A model generated the notes under the pieces. It saw only the letters and a list, made by a program, of their open reading frames with translations. It ran no database searches and was not told the origin of the DNA. Shown here piece by piece: positions 17,347-26,448 of a stretch of DNA of 64,000 nucleotides. This stretch comes from Rhizobium sp. L43. Lineage in GTDB: Bacteria; Pseudomonadota; Alphaproteobacteria; Rhizobiales; Rhizobiaceae. The position numbers and the translations under genes are program-made. The DNA is taken from positions 1 to 64,000 of the forward strand of contig NZ_NWSQ01000020.1 of NCBI RefSeq assembly GCF_002531725.1. Reading direction: 5' to 3'. Numbering within the stretch: the first letter of the stretch is position 1; each line of letters starts with the position of its first letter.

Positions 17347-17361
17347 TTGGTATTTTTTTGG
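17347..17361. promoter_or_regulatory. second operator-like copy before sugar ABC operon
   Basis: TGGTATTTTTTTGG (17348-17361) is the exact reverse complement of the 14-base core at 17222-17235, so the two divergent units each carry one copy in mirror orientation. A TTGACA hexamer lies at 17314-17319. Probable binding site of the adjacent GntR/UTRA protein. Confidence 0.5.
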
Positions 17362-17711
17362 CCTTAATTCGATCAAAGGGAACAGCGTTTCGAAGCCCAC
17401 GAAAACCGGCAGCAGAGCCAAGCCGGAACCGCTTCGAGGATGATTGCAAGAACACCTGCCGGCCCATGTGGCCAGTGGTTGAGTTCAGGCATCCATCGGC
17501 TTTCCCTCGTCATTTCGCCACGCCCGGTGCAGGCCACCGGGAAGGCGCGCAAGTCCGGCCGCAGGCGATCCGCCTTTGCGTCCATCGAGCTTTCGGGGCC
17601 GGCAGTCGCTGGCGGTCCTCCAAGGGGCATTGGGGTGTTTCCTCAGACACGCCAATTGCTTGTTTCAGATCGAAAAACGGCGCCTTCGGCGCCTGACAAC
17701 AGGAGAGGGAA
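17362..17711 (+). other. long leader with hairpin at the ribosome binding site
   Basis: About 350 bases between the operator-like repeat and the binding-protein gene. I see no convincing gene: open frames here are Arg/Pro/Ser-rich in the way of non-coding high-GC DNA. Just before the ribosome binding site (aggag 17701-17705), GGCGCC (17679-17684) and GGCGCC (17688-17693) form a tight ttc-loop hairpin. If transcription starts near 17350-17370, the mRNA has an unusually long 5' leader. No known riboswitch motif was recognised. Confidence 0.4.
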
Positions 17712-18968
17712 ATGAAAAACACTGCTCTGAAAAGCTTGCTGCTTGCCTCCAGCCTGCTGACGCCGGCAGGTCTCGTCCATGCCGCCGACGTCACGCTGAC
17801 GCTCGAAAGCTGGCGTAACGATGACCTGCAGATCTGGCAGGAAAAGATCATTCCGGCGTTCGAAGCCAAGAACCCGGGCATCAAGATCGTCTTCTCGCCG
17901 ACCGCGCCGACCGAATACAATGCTTCGCTGAACGCCAAGCTCGATGCCGGTTCCGCAGGCGACATCATCACCTGCCGTCCGTTCACCTCGCTCGAACTCT
18001 TCAACAAGAAACAGCTTGTCGACATCACCAGTCTGCCGGGCATGGAGAACTTCTCTCCGGTCGCCAAGGCCGCCTGGGCGACCGACGACGGCAAGTCGAC
18101 CTTCTGCGTGCCGATGGCATCGGTCATCCACGGCTTCATCTACAACAAGGATGCCTTCGATAAGCTCGGTATCTCCGTGCCGAAGACGCAGGACGAGTTC
18201 TACGCAGCGCTCGACAAGATCAAGGCCGACGGCACCTACATCCCGCTCGCCATGGGCACCAAGGATCTCTGGGAGGCCGCCACCATGGGCTACCAGAATA
18301 TCGGCCCGAACTACTGGAAGGGTGAGGAAGGCCGTAAGGCCTTGATCGAAGGCAAGCAGAAGCTGACCGACGCCGAATGGGTCAAGCCCTATGAAGAGCT
18401 TGCCAAGTGGAAGCCCTATCTCGGCGACGGTTTCGAAGCCCAGACCTATTCGGACAGCCAGAATCTCTTCACGCTCGGCCGTGCCGCCATCTACCCGGCC
18501 GGTTCGTGGGAAATCTCGCTGTTCAACAGCCAGGCGCAGTTCAAGATGGGCGCCTTCCCGCCGCCGGTTCCGAAGGCCGGTGACACCGGCTACATCTCCG
18601 ACCATCCGGATATCGGCGTCGCCTTGAACGCGAAGAGCACACATGCCGAGGAAGCCAAGAAGTTCCTCAGCTGGGTTGCTTCGCCTGAGTTCGCCGACAT
18701 CTATGCGAACTCGCTGCCGGGCTTCTTCAGCCTGAACTCCACCCCGGTCAAGATGTCCGATCCGCTCGCTCAGGAATTCGTCTCCTGGCGCGGCCCGTAC
18801 AAGTCGACCATGCGCTCGACCTATCAGATCCTGTCGCGGGGCACGCCGAACCTCGAAAACGAGACCTGGGTCGAATCGGCCAACGTCATCAACGGCACGG
18901 ATACGCCGGCGGTTGCTGCGGAGAAGCTGCAGAAGGGCCTCGACAGCTGGTACAAGCCGGCCAAGTGA
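17712..18968 (+). CDS. sugar ABC transporter substrate-binding protein
   Basis: A 418-residue periplasmic binding protein of the extracellular solute-binding family 1 (CUT1 sugar class). A Sec signal peptide spans residues 1-24 (ALKSLLLASSLLTPAG then VHAAD cleavage). Family features include LTLESWRNDDLQIWQEKIIPAF, FNKKQLVDITSLPG and GRAAIYPAGSWEISLF. aggagaggg precedes the start. It begins a five-gene operon with two permeases, a dehydrogenase and an ATPase. Next to a GlcNAc-kinase-like gene and a UTRA regulator, N-acetylglucosamine or a related amino sugar is the best substrate guess. Confidence 0.9.
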   Translation: MKNTALKSLLLASSLLTPAGLVHAADVTLTLESWRNDDLQIWQEKIIPAFEAKNPGIKIVFSPTAPTEYNASLNAKLDAGSAGDIITCRPFTSLELFNKKQLVDITSLPGMENFSPVAKAAWATDDGKSTFCVPMASVIHGFIYNKDAFDKLGISVPKTQDEFYAALDKIKADGTYIPLAMGTKDLWEAATMGYQNIGPNYWKGEEGRKALIEGKQKLTDAEWVKPYEELAKWKPYLGDGFEAQTYSDSQNLFTLGRAAIYPAGSWEISLFNSQAQFKMGAFPPPVPKAGDTGYISDHPDIGVALNAKSTHAEEAKKFLSWVASPEFADIYANSLPGFFSLNSTPVKMSDPLAQEFVSWRGPYKSTMRSTYQILSRGTPNLENETWVESANVINGTDTPAVAAEKLQKGLDSWYKPAK

Positions 18969-18984
18969 TGTGATCAGGGGCGGC

Positions 18985-19130
18985 GTTTGCTGCCCCTCAT
19001 CCGGCCTGCCGGCCACCTTCTCCCTGCTTGCGGGGAGAAGGAGACTCGCAGCGACCTCCCAGCCCGACATGGCATCTCAGCAGGGCGTGTTCCCTCTCTT
19101 CCCAGGTGGCAGAGAGTTAGGGTGAGGCGC
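18985..19130. repeat. degenerate RIME-like element
   Basis: gcccctcatccggcctgccggccaccttctccctgcttgcggggagaagga (18990-19042, in parts) matches one arm of the RIME copies elsewhere, with more mismatches. A weaker second arm with ccctctcttccc and gagttagggtgaggcgc lies at about 19091-19130. Like the copy at 5.5 kb it sits between a binding-protein gene and the first permease gene. Confidence 0.65.
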
Positions 19131-19185
19131 AACGTTTTCCACCTGTGCTGCCGTTGCAGCCAGTCGACAAGAACAGGCAAAAGCC

Positions 19186-20133
19186 ATGAGCCAAACCGAC
19201 AACGCGGCCGATATCGTCCCGATCAAGCGCCCGGTGCGCTGGCATATTTTCGTCTTTATGCTGCCGGCCCTGATCGTCTATTCCGCCGTCATGGTGCTGC
19301 CGCTCATCGAAACGCTCCGGCTTTCGCTCTACAATACGGTCGACGGGCAGCCTGCCTTTGTCGGACTGGCGAATTTCAAAGTGCTGTTCGGCGATCCGCG
19401 CTGGGCGCATGATTTCTGGAATGCGCTCGTCAACAACCTGATCTTCTTCGTCATCCATATGTGCGTGCAGAACCCGATCGGCGTGGCGCTGGCCGCCCTG
19501 CTTTCGGTGCCGAAGCTGAGGGGCGTCGCCTTCTACCGCACGGCGATGTTCCTGCCGACGCTCTTGTCCTTCGTCATCGTCGGTTTCATCTGGAAGCTGA
19601 TCCTTTCGCCGATCTGGGGTGTCGCCCCGTGGATGCTCGATCTCATCGGCTTGAAATTCCTGTTCGCGCCCTGGCTCGGCCAGTCCGGCCCGGCGCTGAT
19701 CGCAGTGTCGCTGATCTCCAACTGGCAATATATCGGCATTCCGATGATGCTGATCTATGCGGCCCTTCTTAGCATCCCGGAGGAAGTGATCGAGGCGGCC
19801 GAATGCGACGGCATCACCGGCTGGGCGCAATTCTGGAAGATCAAGCTGCCGCTCATCCTGCCGGCGATCGGTATCATCTCGATCCTGACCTTCGTCGGCA
19901 ATTTCAACGCCTTCGACCTGATCTACACCGTGCAGGGGGCGCTTGCCGGGCCTGACATGTCGACCGACATTCTCGGCACGCTGCTCTACCGCACCTTCTT
20001 CGGTTTCCAGCTGCAGCTCGGCGACCGCTCGATGGGCGCGACGATCGCCACGGTGATGTTCCTCATCATCCTCGCCGGCGTCTCGCTATATCTCTTCGTC
20101 ATCCAGCGGCGCATGCGTCGCTACCAGTTCTGA
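19186..20133 (+). CDS. sugar ABC transporter permease (MalF-like)
   Basis: A 315-residue CUT1 inner-membrane permease. A short cytoplasmic N-terminus (~25 residues) is followed by about six hydrophobic helices, starting IFVFMLPALIVYSAVMVLPLI. The EAA loop EVIEAAECDGITGWAQFWKIKLPLILPA lies near residues 200-227. It partners with the downstream permease (9-base gap). The upstream spacer from the binding-protein gene is 217 bases and contains a RIME, so the permeases may be expressed at a lower level than the binding protein. Confidence 0.9.
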   Translation: MSQTDNAADIVPIKRPVRWHIFVFMLPALIVYSAVMVLPLIETLRLSLYNTVDGQPAFVGLANFKVLFGDPRWAHDFWNALVNNLIFFVIHMCVQNPIGVALAALLSVPKLRGVAFYRTAMFLPTLLSFVIVGFIWKLILSPIWGVAPWMLDLIGLKFLFAPWLGQSGPALIAVSLISNWQYIGIPMMLIYAALLSIPEEVIEAAECDGITGWAQFWKIKLPLILPAIGIISILTFVGNFNAFDLIYTVQGALAGPDMSTDILGTLLYRTFFGFQLQLGDRSMGATIATVMFLIILAGVSLYLFVIQRRMRRYQF

Positions 20134-20142
20134 GGAGCGCGC

Positions 20143-20982
20143 ATGTCCAAGGCACGCACATCTCCCATCCGCACCGGCCTCGTGCATCTGGCGCTCGGCG
20201 CCTATACGCTGGTCGCGCTGTTTCCGGTGTTTCTGACCATCGTCAACTCGTTCAAGGATCGCGCCGCGATCTTCCGCGAGCCGCTGATGATCCCGACGCC
20301 GTCGACTTTCAGCCTCGTCGGCTACCAGACGGTGTTGGGGCAGGGCGATTTCGCCACCTATTTCCAGAACAGCTTCGTCGTCACGATCGTCTCGATCCTG
20401 CTGGTGCTGCTCTTCGGCGCCATGGCGGCCTTCGCGCTTTCGGAATATCGCTTCCGCGGCAATACGCTGCTCGGCCTCTATATGGCGATCGGCATCATGA
20501 TCCCGATCCGCCTCGGCACGGTGGCGATCCTGCAGGGCATGGTGGCGGCAGGCCTCGTCAATACGCTGACGGCGCTTGTCCTCGTCTACACCGCGCAGGG
20601 CATACCGTTGGCGATCTTCATCCTGTCGGAATTCATGCGCACGGTTTCGGACGACCTCAAGAATGCCGGCCGCATCGACGGGCTTTCCGAATATGCGATC
20701 TTCTTCCGCCTGGTGCTGCCGCTGGTGCGCCCGGCCATGGCGACGGTCGCCGTCTTCACCATGATCCCGATCTGGAACGATCTCTGGTTCCCGCTGATCC
20801 TGGCGCCTTCCGAGGCCACCAAGACGGTCACGCTCGGCTCGCAGATCTTCATCGGCCAGTTCGTCACCAACTGGAATGCGGTGCTGGCGGCGCTGTCGCT
20901 GGCGATCCTGCCGATCCTCGTCCTTTACGTCATCTTCTCGCGGCAACTGATCCGCGGCATCACGTCAGGAGCCGTCAAGTGA
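20143..20982 (+). CDS. sugar ABC transporter permease (MalG-like)
   Basis: A 279-residue CUT1 permease with about six hydrophobic segments. The EAA loop DDLKNAGRIDGLSEYAIFFRLVLPLVRPA lies near residues 172-200, followed by IPIWNDLWFPLILAPS, typical of MalG-type partners. The start has gaggagcgc upstream. Its stop overlaps the dehydrogenase GTG by four bases, which indicates translational coupling. It forms the channel with the preceding permease in the inner membrane. Confidence 0.9.
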   Translation: MSKARTSPIRTGLVHLALGAYTLVALFPVFLTIVNSFKDRAAIFREPLMIPTPSTFSLVGYQTVLGQGDFATYFQNSFVVTIVSILLVLLFGAMAAFALSEYRFRGNTLLGLYMAIGIMIPIRLGTVAILQGMVAAGLVNTLTALVLVYTAQGIPLAIFILSEFMRTVSDDLKNAGRIDGLSEYAIFFRLVLPLVRPAMATVAVFTMIPIWNDLWFPLILAPSEATKTVTLGSQIFIGQFVTNWNAVLAALSLAILPILVLYVIFSRQLIRGITSGAVK

Positions 20983-22037
20983 CCGTAAAACCGATCCGCG
21001 TCCTCGTTGCCGGCCTCGGCAATATGGGCCGCAGCCATGCGCTCGCCTATCACAACAATCCAGGCTTCGAGATCGTCGGTCTCGTCAACCGCTCAACGCC
21101 GCAGCTCGAGCCCGAGCTGCAGGCCTATACTGTTCATCCCGACTTCATGACGGCGCTCGCCGAGCTGAAGCCGGACCTCTGCTCGATCAACACCTATTCC
21201 GACAGCCATGCGGATTATGCCGTCGCCGCCTTCGAGGCCGGCTGCGACGTCTTCGTGGAGAAGCCGCTGGCGACCACGGTCGCCGATGCCGAGCGTGTCG
21301 TGGCGGCGGCTGAGAAGGCGGGGCGCAAGCTGGTGATCGGCTATATCCTTCGCCATCACCCTTCCTGGATGAAGCTGATCGAAGAGGCGCGCAAGCTCGG
21401 CCCGCCTTACGTTTTCCGCATGAACCTCAACCAGCAGTCCAGCGGCCCGACCTGGGCGACGCACAAGTCGCTGATGCGCACGACCTCGCCGATCGTCGAT
21501 TGCGGCGTGCATTATGTCGACGTCATGTGCCAGATCACCGACGCGAGGGCTGTCGAGGTGCGCGGCATGGGGCTGCGCATGTCCGACGAGATCGCCGCCG
21601 ACATGTATAATTACGGTCATTTGCAGGTGCTGTTCGAGGACGGTTCGGTCGGCTGGTACGAGGCCGGCTGGGGGCCGATGATCTCGGAAACTGCTTTCTT
21701 CGTGAAGGATGTGATGTCGCCGAAGGGCGCGGTGTCGATCGTCATGGATCCGAACGCCAAGTCCGACGACATCGACACCCACACCAAGACGTCGGTGATC
21801 CGTCTGCACACGGCCGAGACCGGCCCGGACGGCAAATTCATCCGGCCCGACCAGGACGTGAGGATGACGGGCGAGCCCGGTCATCAGGCGCTCTGCGACC
21901 TGGAACAGGCCTTCATGCTGAGGGCGATCCGCGAGGATCTGAACCTCGATCGCCATATGGCGGATGCGGTGGCGTCGCTGCGCATCTGCCTTGCCGCCGA
22001 CGAGAGCGTGCGCACCGGCCAGCCGGTCAGATTGTAA
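20979..22037 (+). CDS. Gfo/Idh/MocA family oxidoreductase
   Basis: A 352-residue NAD(P)-dependent dehydrogenase. The N-terminal Rossmann motif is VLVAGLGNMGRSHALAY (residues ~9-25). The family VEKPLATTVADAERVV helix near residues 92-107 holds the conserved EKP lysine. The C-terminal sheet domain has DCGVHYVDVMCQITDA with the catalytic-region HxxD-like pattern near 180-195. The GTG start overlaps the permease stop. It probably oxidises the imported sugar or a derivative, or acts in epimerisation. The UTRA/kinase context suggests an amino sugar, but Gfo/Idh specificity cannot be predicted from sequence. Confidence 0.88.
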   Translation: MTVKPIRVLVAGLGNMGRSHALAYHNNPGFEIVGLVNRSTPQLEPELQAYTVHPDFMTALAELKPDLCSINTYSDSHADYAVAAFEAGCDVFVEKPLATTVADAERVVAAAEKAGRKLVIGYILRHHPSWMKLIEEARKLGPPYVFRMNLNQQSSGPTWATHKSLMRTTSPIVDCGVHYVDVMCQITDARAVEVRGMGLRMSDEIAADMYNYGHLQVLFEDGSVGWYEAGWGPMISETAFFVKDVMSPKGAVSIVMDPNAKSDDIDTHTKTSVIRLHTAETGPDGKFIRPDQDVRMTGEPGHQALCDLEQAFMLRAIREDLNLDRHMADAVASLRICLAADESVRTGQPVRL

Positions 22038-22047
22038 GGAAAAGCCA

Positions 22048-23049
<1,002 letters not shown>

Positions 23050-23064
23050 GCGCATGACAGAACG

Positions 23065-23104
23065 AAAAAGCCCTGCCAGCCAGTCTGGCGGGGCTTTTTC
23101 ATCT
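23065..23104. terminator. bidirectional rho-independent terminator
   Basis: AAAAAGCCCTGCCAG (23065-23079) pairs with CTGGCGGGGCTTTTT (23085-23099) around a five-base loop. The A-run and T-run allow use from both sides. It separates the sugar operon from the convergent NIPSNAP gene. Confidence 0.9.
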
Positions 23105-23123
23105 CCCGTCGTGCGCGGTTCGA

Positions 23124-23429
23124 TCAGCCGAGCACGGGCCGCATGAAGCTGCGTTCATAGCTGACGATACTGCGGTTGCGTTTGTCGAGTTCGAAAGCGG
23201 CCTGACATTCCGGATCGCTTGCCATGCGTGTGCGATAGTCCTCGTAGGCGGTAAGGCTCGGGAACGAAAACAAGGCAACGGCAACGTTGTTGGCGCCTTC
23301 GGACGGCAGGAAATAACCGTGATGGGTGCCGCCCATCCTGTTGACGATCGGAATCCAGAGCCGGGCATATTCCTCGAATTCGGCAAGCTTGTACGGATCG
23401 ATCACATAGCGCAGGTGGCAGGTAATCAT
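23124..23429 (-). CDS. NIPSNAP family protein
   Basis: A 101-residue dimeric alpha-beta-barrel-type protein: MITCHLRYVIDPYKLAEFEEYARLW at the N-terminus, then the GGTHHGYFLPSEGANNVAVALFSFPSL core, as in NIPSNAP proteins. The start at 23429 is chosen because the family begins right at this strand; the open frame extends 20 residues upstream without family-like sequence. It is a single-gene unit flanked by two terminators (23065-23104 and 23575-23601). NIPSNAP proteins have no settled enzymatic role. Predicted cytoplasmic. Confidence 0.85.
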   Translation of the reverse strand: MITCHLRYVIDPYKLAEFEEYARLWIPIVNRMGGTHHGYFLPSEGANNVAVALFSFPSLTAYEDYRTRMASDPECQAAFELDKRNRSIVSYERSFMRPVLG

Positions 23430-23574
23430 TGAAATATCCCATCGCGTAAAATGCTGGGCAAGGCTTGCCCGGCTCATTTGGTTTCTCACCTTCTGGCACC
23501 GGGCTAGCAGAGTTCAAGTGCATTGTGGTGATGGCTGCACCACGTTTGCTGATGGTTCGGCCAGCCTGAAATGA

Positions 23575-23605
23575 AAAAGGCGCCGTTTCGCGGCGCCTTT
23601 TGCGT
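23575..23605. terminator. bidirectional rho-independent terminator
   Basis: AAAAGGCGCCG (23575-23585) pairs with CGGCGCCTTTT (23591-23601), with A- and T-runs on both sides. It ends the minus-strand ABC operon whose last gene stops at 23623. Confidence 0.88.
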
Positions 23606-23622
23606 AAGCGGCATTGGCGAAC

Positions 23623-24684
23623 TCAGTCGCGGATGATCAGCAGGTCAGCTGCCATGAAGCGCAGCGTTACCGTTTCGCCGGCCTGCGGCGGGGTCACGCC
23701 AGGGCTGTTGAACATGTCGAAGGAGATGACGTTGCCGCCGACATTCATGCGGGTGCGGATGACCGAACCCAGGAAGTGAGCCGAGACGACCTGACCGGTC
23801 AGCGCAGTATCGCTTCTGGCGCTATCGGAGAGCGAGCCTGCTTCCGGGCGCAGCGCCAGCGAAATGGTTTCGCCGGCCTTGTGGGCTGCGACCGACTGCT
23901 TCAGCGTGATAGCCTGGTCGCCGATCTGGATGCGGTTCGTGTCGGGGTCGACGACCTTTGCCTCAATGAGGTTCAGCGTGCCGACGAAGGAGGCGACGAA
24001 ACGCGTCGCCGGCGTGTTGTAAATTTCGAAGGGCGAGCCGATCTGGTCGGCCTTGCCAGCATTCATGACAACGATGCGGTCGGAGATCGACAGCGCCTCT
24101 TCCTGGTCGTGGGTGACGAAAACCGTGGTGATGCCGAGTTGCTGTTGGATCTGGCGGATTTCCTCGCGCAGCGACACGCGGATCTTGGCGTCGAGTGCGG
24201 AGAGCGGCTCGTCGAGCAGCAGCACCTGCGGCTTGACGGCCAGCGCGCGGGCAAGCGCAACACGCTGCTGCTGGCCGCCCGACAGCTGGTAGGGGAAGCG
24301 GTCGGCCAAGTGATCGAGCTTGATCAGACCGAGCATTTCCTTGACGCGGGCATCGATCTCGGGCTTCGGCGCGCCGGCGACCTTGAGGCCGAAGGCGACA
24401 TTATCGTGCACGGTCATGTTGGGGAACAGCGCATAGGCCTGGAAGACCATGCCGATATTGCGCTGGTTCGGCTTCAGAGCGCTCTGATCCTTGCCGTTGA
24501 TGGTCAGTGTGCCGCCGGTCGGAGTTTCGAAACCGGCGATCATGCGCAGGACGGTCGTCTTGCCGCAGCCAGACGGTCCGAGGAAGGAGACGAACTCACC
24601 CTTCTCGATGTTCATGTTGAAGTTCTTGACGACCTGAACCGGGCCGAAGGATTTCTGAATGTTGGTCAGTGTGAGAAAGGACAT
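23623..24684 (-). CDS. ABC transporter ATP-binding protein (PotA/FbpC/PhnT-like)
   Basis: A 353-residue ATPase with Walker A GPSGCGKTT near residue 39, LSGGQQQRVALARAL, VLLLDEPLSALD and the switch segment VTHDQEEALSISD. A TOBE domain occupies ~270-350. The sequence is typical of the iron/polyamine/aminophosphonate/thiosulfate importer branch (Fe3+-type permeases with six helices). It is the last gene of the minus-strand operon binding protein - permease - permease - ATPase, 12 bases after the second permease. The operon is probably controlled by the RpiR protein encoded upstream. Confidence 0.9.
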   Translation of the reverse strand: MSFLTLTNIQKSFGPVQVVKNFNMNIEKGEFVSFLGPSGCGKTTVLRMIAGFETPTGGTLTINGKDQSALKPNQRNIGMVFQAYALFPNMTVHDNVAFGLKVAGAPKPEIDARVKEMLGLIKLDHLADRFPYQLSGGQQQRVALARALAVKPQVLLLDEPLSALDAKIRVSLREEIRQIQQQLGITTVFVTHDQEEALSISDRIVVMNAGKADQIGSPFEIYNTPATRFVASFVGTLNLIEAKVVDPDTNRIQIGDQAITLKQSVAAHKAGETISLALRPEAGSLSDSARSDTALTGQVVSAHFLGSVIRTRMNVGGNVISFDMFNSPGVTPPQAGETVTLRFMAADLLIIRD

Positions 24685-24696
24685 GAACCAGTTACC

Positions 24697-25485
24697 TTAA
24701 GCCTTTGCCGGGCGGGCTTTGCCGACGCGGGAAACGAGGTTGAGCAGGCCCATGCTGAGCCAGGTGATTGAGAAGGCGATGACGGCGAGCGCCGACGGCT
24801 CATAGGCCTTGTTGGCACCGACGAGCTGCAGATACGGGCCGAAGGCCGGGCGATTGAGCAGTGCGGCGAAGGTGAATTCGCCCATGACAATCGCGAGCGT
24901 GATGAACGCGCCCGAGAGCACGCCGCTCATGACGTTCGGGAAAATGCACTTGAACATGATGGTCGTCCAGCGGGCGCCGAGGCTCTCGGCCGCCTCCGTC
25001 AGGGTGCGGACGTCGATGGCGCGCATGGCGGTATCGACGGCGCGGTACATGTAGGGCAGGGACAGCGTGATATAGGAGAAGACCAGCAGGATGTTGGTGC
25101 CGGTCGTCGAACCCGTCAGCGGCAGATAGGACGACGAGTTGTACATCCTGAGGTAACCGAAGACGATGACGATCGCCGGAATGACGAGCGGCAGCAGCGT
25201 GATGAATTCGACGACGGGGCGCATCTGCGGCAGGCGCAGCCGCACCCAATAGGCCGTCGGCACGACGAGCAGCATGCCGAAGACGATCGTCAGCAACGCC
25301 ATCAGCATGGAATAGCCGAAGGTCTCGCGGAATTGAATGTCCGAGAAGACCGATTCATAGGCATCGAAGCTGTATTCTCCGCGGCGCATGCGTAGCGAAA
25401 ACTCGATCGTGCCGATCAGCGGAATGACGAAATAGGATGCACCCAGAATGACGGCAATCCAGGCTCCGAGACGTTGAGCTTTCAT
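24697..25485 (-). CDS. ABC transporter permease
   Basis: A 262-residue inner-membrane permease with about six hydrophobic helices. The EAA loop TLTEAAESLGARWTTIMFKCIFPNVMSG lies near residues 162-189. The ATG at 25485 overlaps the stop codon of the preceding permease by four bases; an open frame extends far upstream inside that gene but is antisense-like. It is the PotC/PhnV-like half of the pair. The start MKAQRLGAW leads directly into the first helix. Confidence 0.9.
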   Translation of the reverse strand: MKAQRLGAWIAVILGASYFVIPLIGTIEFSLRMRRGEYSFDAYESVFSDIQFRETFGYSMLMALLTIVFGMLLVVPTAYWVRLRLPQMRPVVEFITLLPLVIPAIVIVFGYLRMYNSSSYLPLTGSTTGTNILLVFSYITLSLPYMYRAVDTAMRAIDVRTLTEAAESLGARWTTIMFKCIFPNVMSGVLSGAFITLAIVMGEFTFAALLNRPAFGPYLQLVGANKAYEPSALAVIAFSITWLSMGLLNLVSRVGKARPAKA

Positions 25486-26387
25486 TTCTGCCACCGTTCG
25501 GCGCGCATGCGCAGCATGAGGTAAAGGACGTTGGAGACGCCTGTAATAACGATCATACCGAGCGCGATGGCGTAACCAAGGTTGGCATTGTGCAGGACGT
25601 CGCCGCGGATCTGCGCGTAAAGCAGGATCGGCACGATGTTCAGGGAGCTGCCCGTCAGCGCAAAGGCGGTGGCGATGGCGCCGAAGGCGTTGGCGAAGAG
25701 CAGCAGCGTCGTGCCGAGCAAGCTCGGCCAGAGGATCGGCATTGCGACCATTGTCCAGTATTGACGGTTGGTTGCGCCTAATATCTGCGAGGCTTCGCGC
25801 CATTCCTTCTTCATGCCGTCGAGAGCGGGTGTCAGGATCAGCACCATCAGCGGGATCTGGAAATACATGTAGGTGATGGTGAGGCCGAAGAAGGACAGCA
25901 GGTTGAAACCGGTGCCGTAGAGATTGAAGCCGAACCATTCACGCAGGAGGAACGTCACGAGGCCGGTGCGGCCGAGCGTCGCGAGAAAGGCGAAGGCGAG
26001 CGGCACGCCGGCGAAATTCGAGGCGACGCCGGAAAAGGTTAGCAGCGTCGAGCGCACGGAGGAGGGCAGACCGCCGAGCACGACGGCCCAGGCGAGAAAG
26101 AAGCCGATCAGCGCGCCGCCGAGGGCGGAGGCGACCGAGACGCGGATACTGATCCAGTAAGCGCTGATGATCGATGGGGTAAAGAGATCGCCGATATTCT
26201 TCAGCGTGAGGTCGCCCTCGGGCGTCAGGAATGCGCCCGCCACAAGATAAAGCGTGGGGATGATCAGGAACAGCAGGGAAAAAATGATGAAGGGTGCAAT
26301 GCCCAGCCAGTCGATCACACGGTCTCGGTTGATCAAGGGGGCGCTGCTCACCATAGGCGTTGACACGGTGCTCATGGAAAAGCTCAT
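25482..26387 (-). CDS. ABC transporter permease
   Basis: A 301-residue inner-membrane permease with about six hydrophobic segments, starting LGIAPFIIFSLLFLIIPTLYLVAG near residues 29-52. The EAA loop reads KEWREASQILGATNRQYWTMVAMPILWPS, near 200-228. Two starts are possible, 26387 (MSFSMSTV) and 26375 (MSTV). It is separated from the binding-protein gene by 61 bases holding an attenuator-like hairpin at 26411-26436. The open frame continues upstream into the binding-protein gene and is not coding there. Confidence 0.88.
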   Translation of the reverse strand: MSFSMSTVSTPMVSSAPLINRDRVIDWLGIAPFIIFSLLFLIIPTLYLVAGAFLTPEGDLTLKNIGDLFTPSIISAYWISIRVSVASALGGALIGFFLAWAVVLGGLPSSVRSTLLTFSGVASNFAGVPLAFAFLATLGRTGLVTFLLREWFGFNLYGTGFNLLSFFGLTITYMYFQIPLMVLILTPALDGMKKEWREASQILGATNRQYWTMVAMPILWPSLLGTTLLLFANAFGAIATAFALTGSSLNIVPILLYAQIRGDVLHNANLGYAIALGMIVITGVSNVLYLMLRMRAERWQK

Positions 26388-26404
26388 CCTGGGGCGTCGG
26401 AGTG

Positions 26405-26436
26405 AGAAAACCTCCCCGCCTTGGCGGGCGGGGAGG
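26405..26436 (-). terminator. attenuator-like hairpin between binding protein and permease genes
   Basis: On the minus strand, CCTCCCCGCC pairs with GGCGGGGAGG (26427-26436 and 26411-26420), followed directly by TTTTCT. It sits right after the binding-protein stop, so partial termination there would raise the binding protein relative to the permeases. Confidence 0.75.
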
Positions 26437-26448
26437 CTGGATCGGAGA

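Noticed and set aside
17358..17696. A 112-residue open frame in the long leader before the sugar binding protein
   Set aside because: Composition rich in Arg, Ser and Pro with no ribosome binding site; overlapping frames in all registers are equally open, as expected for non-coding high-GC DNA.
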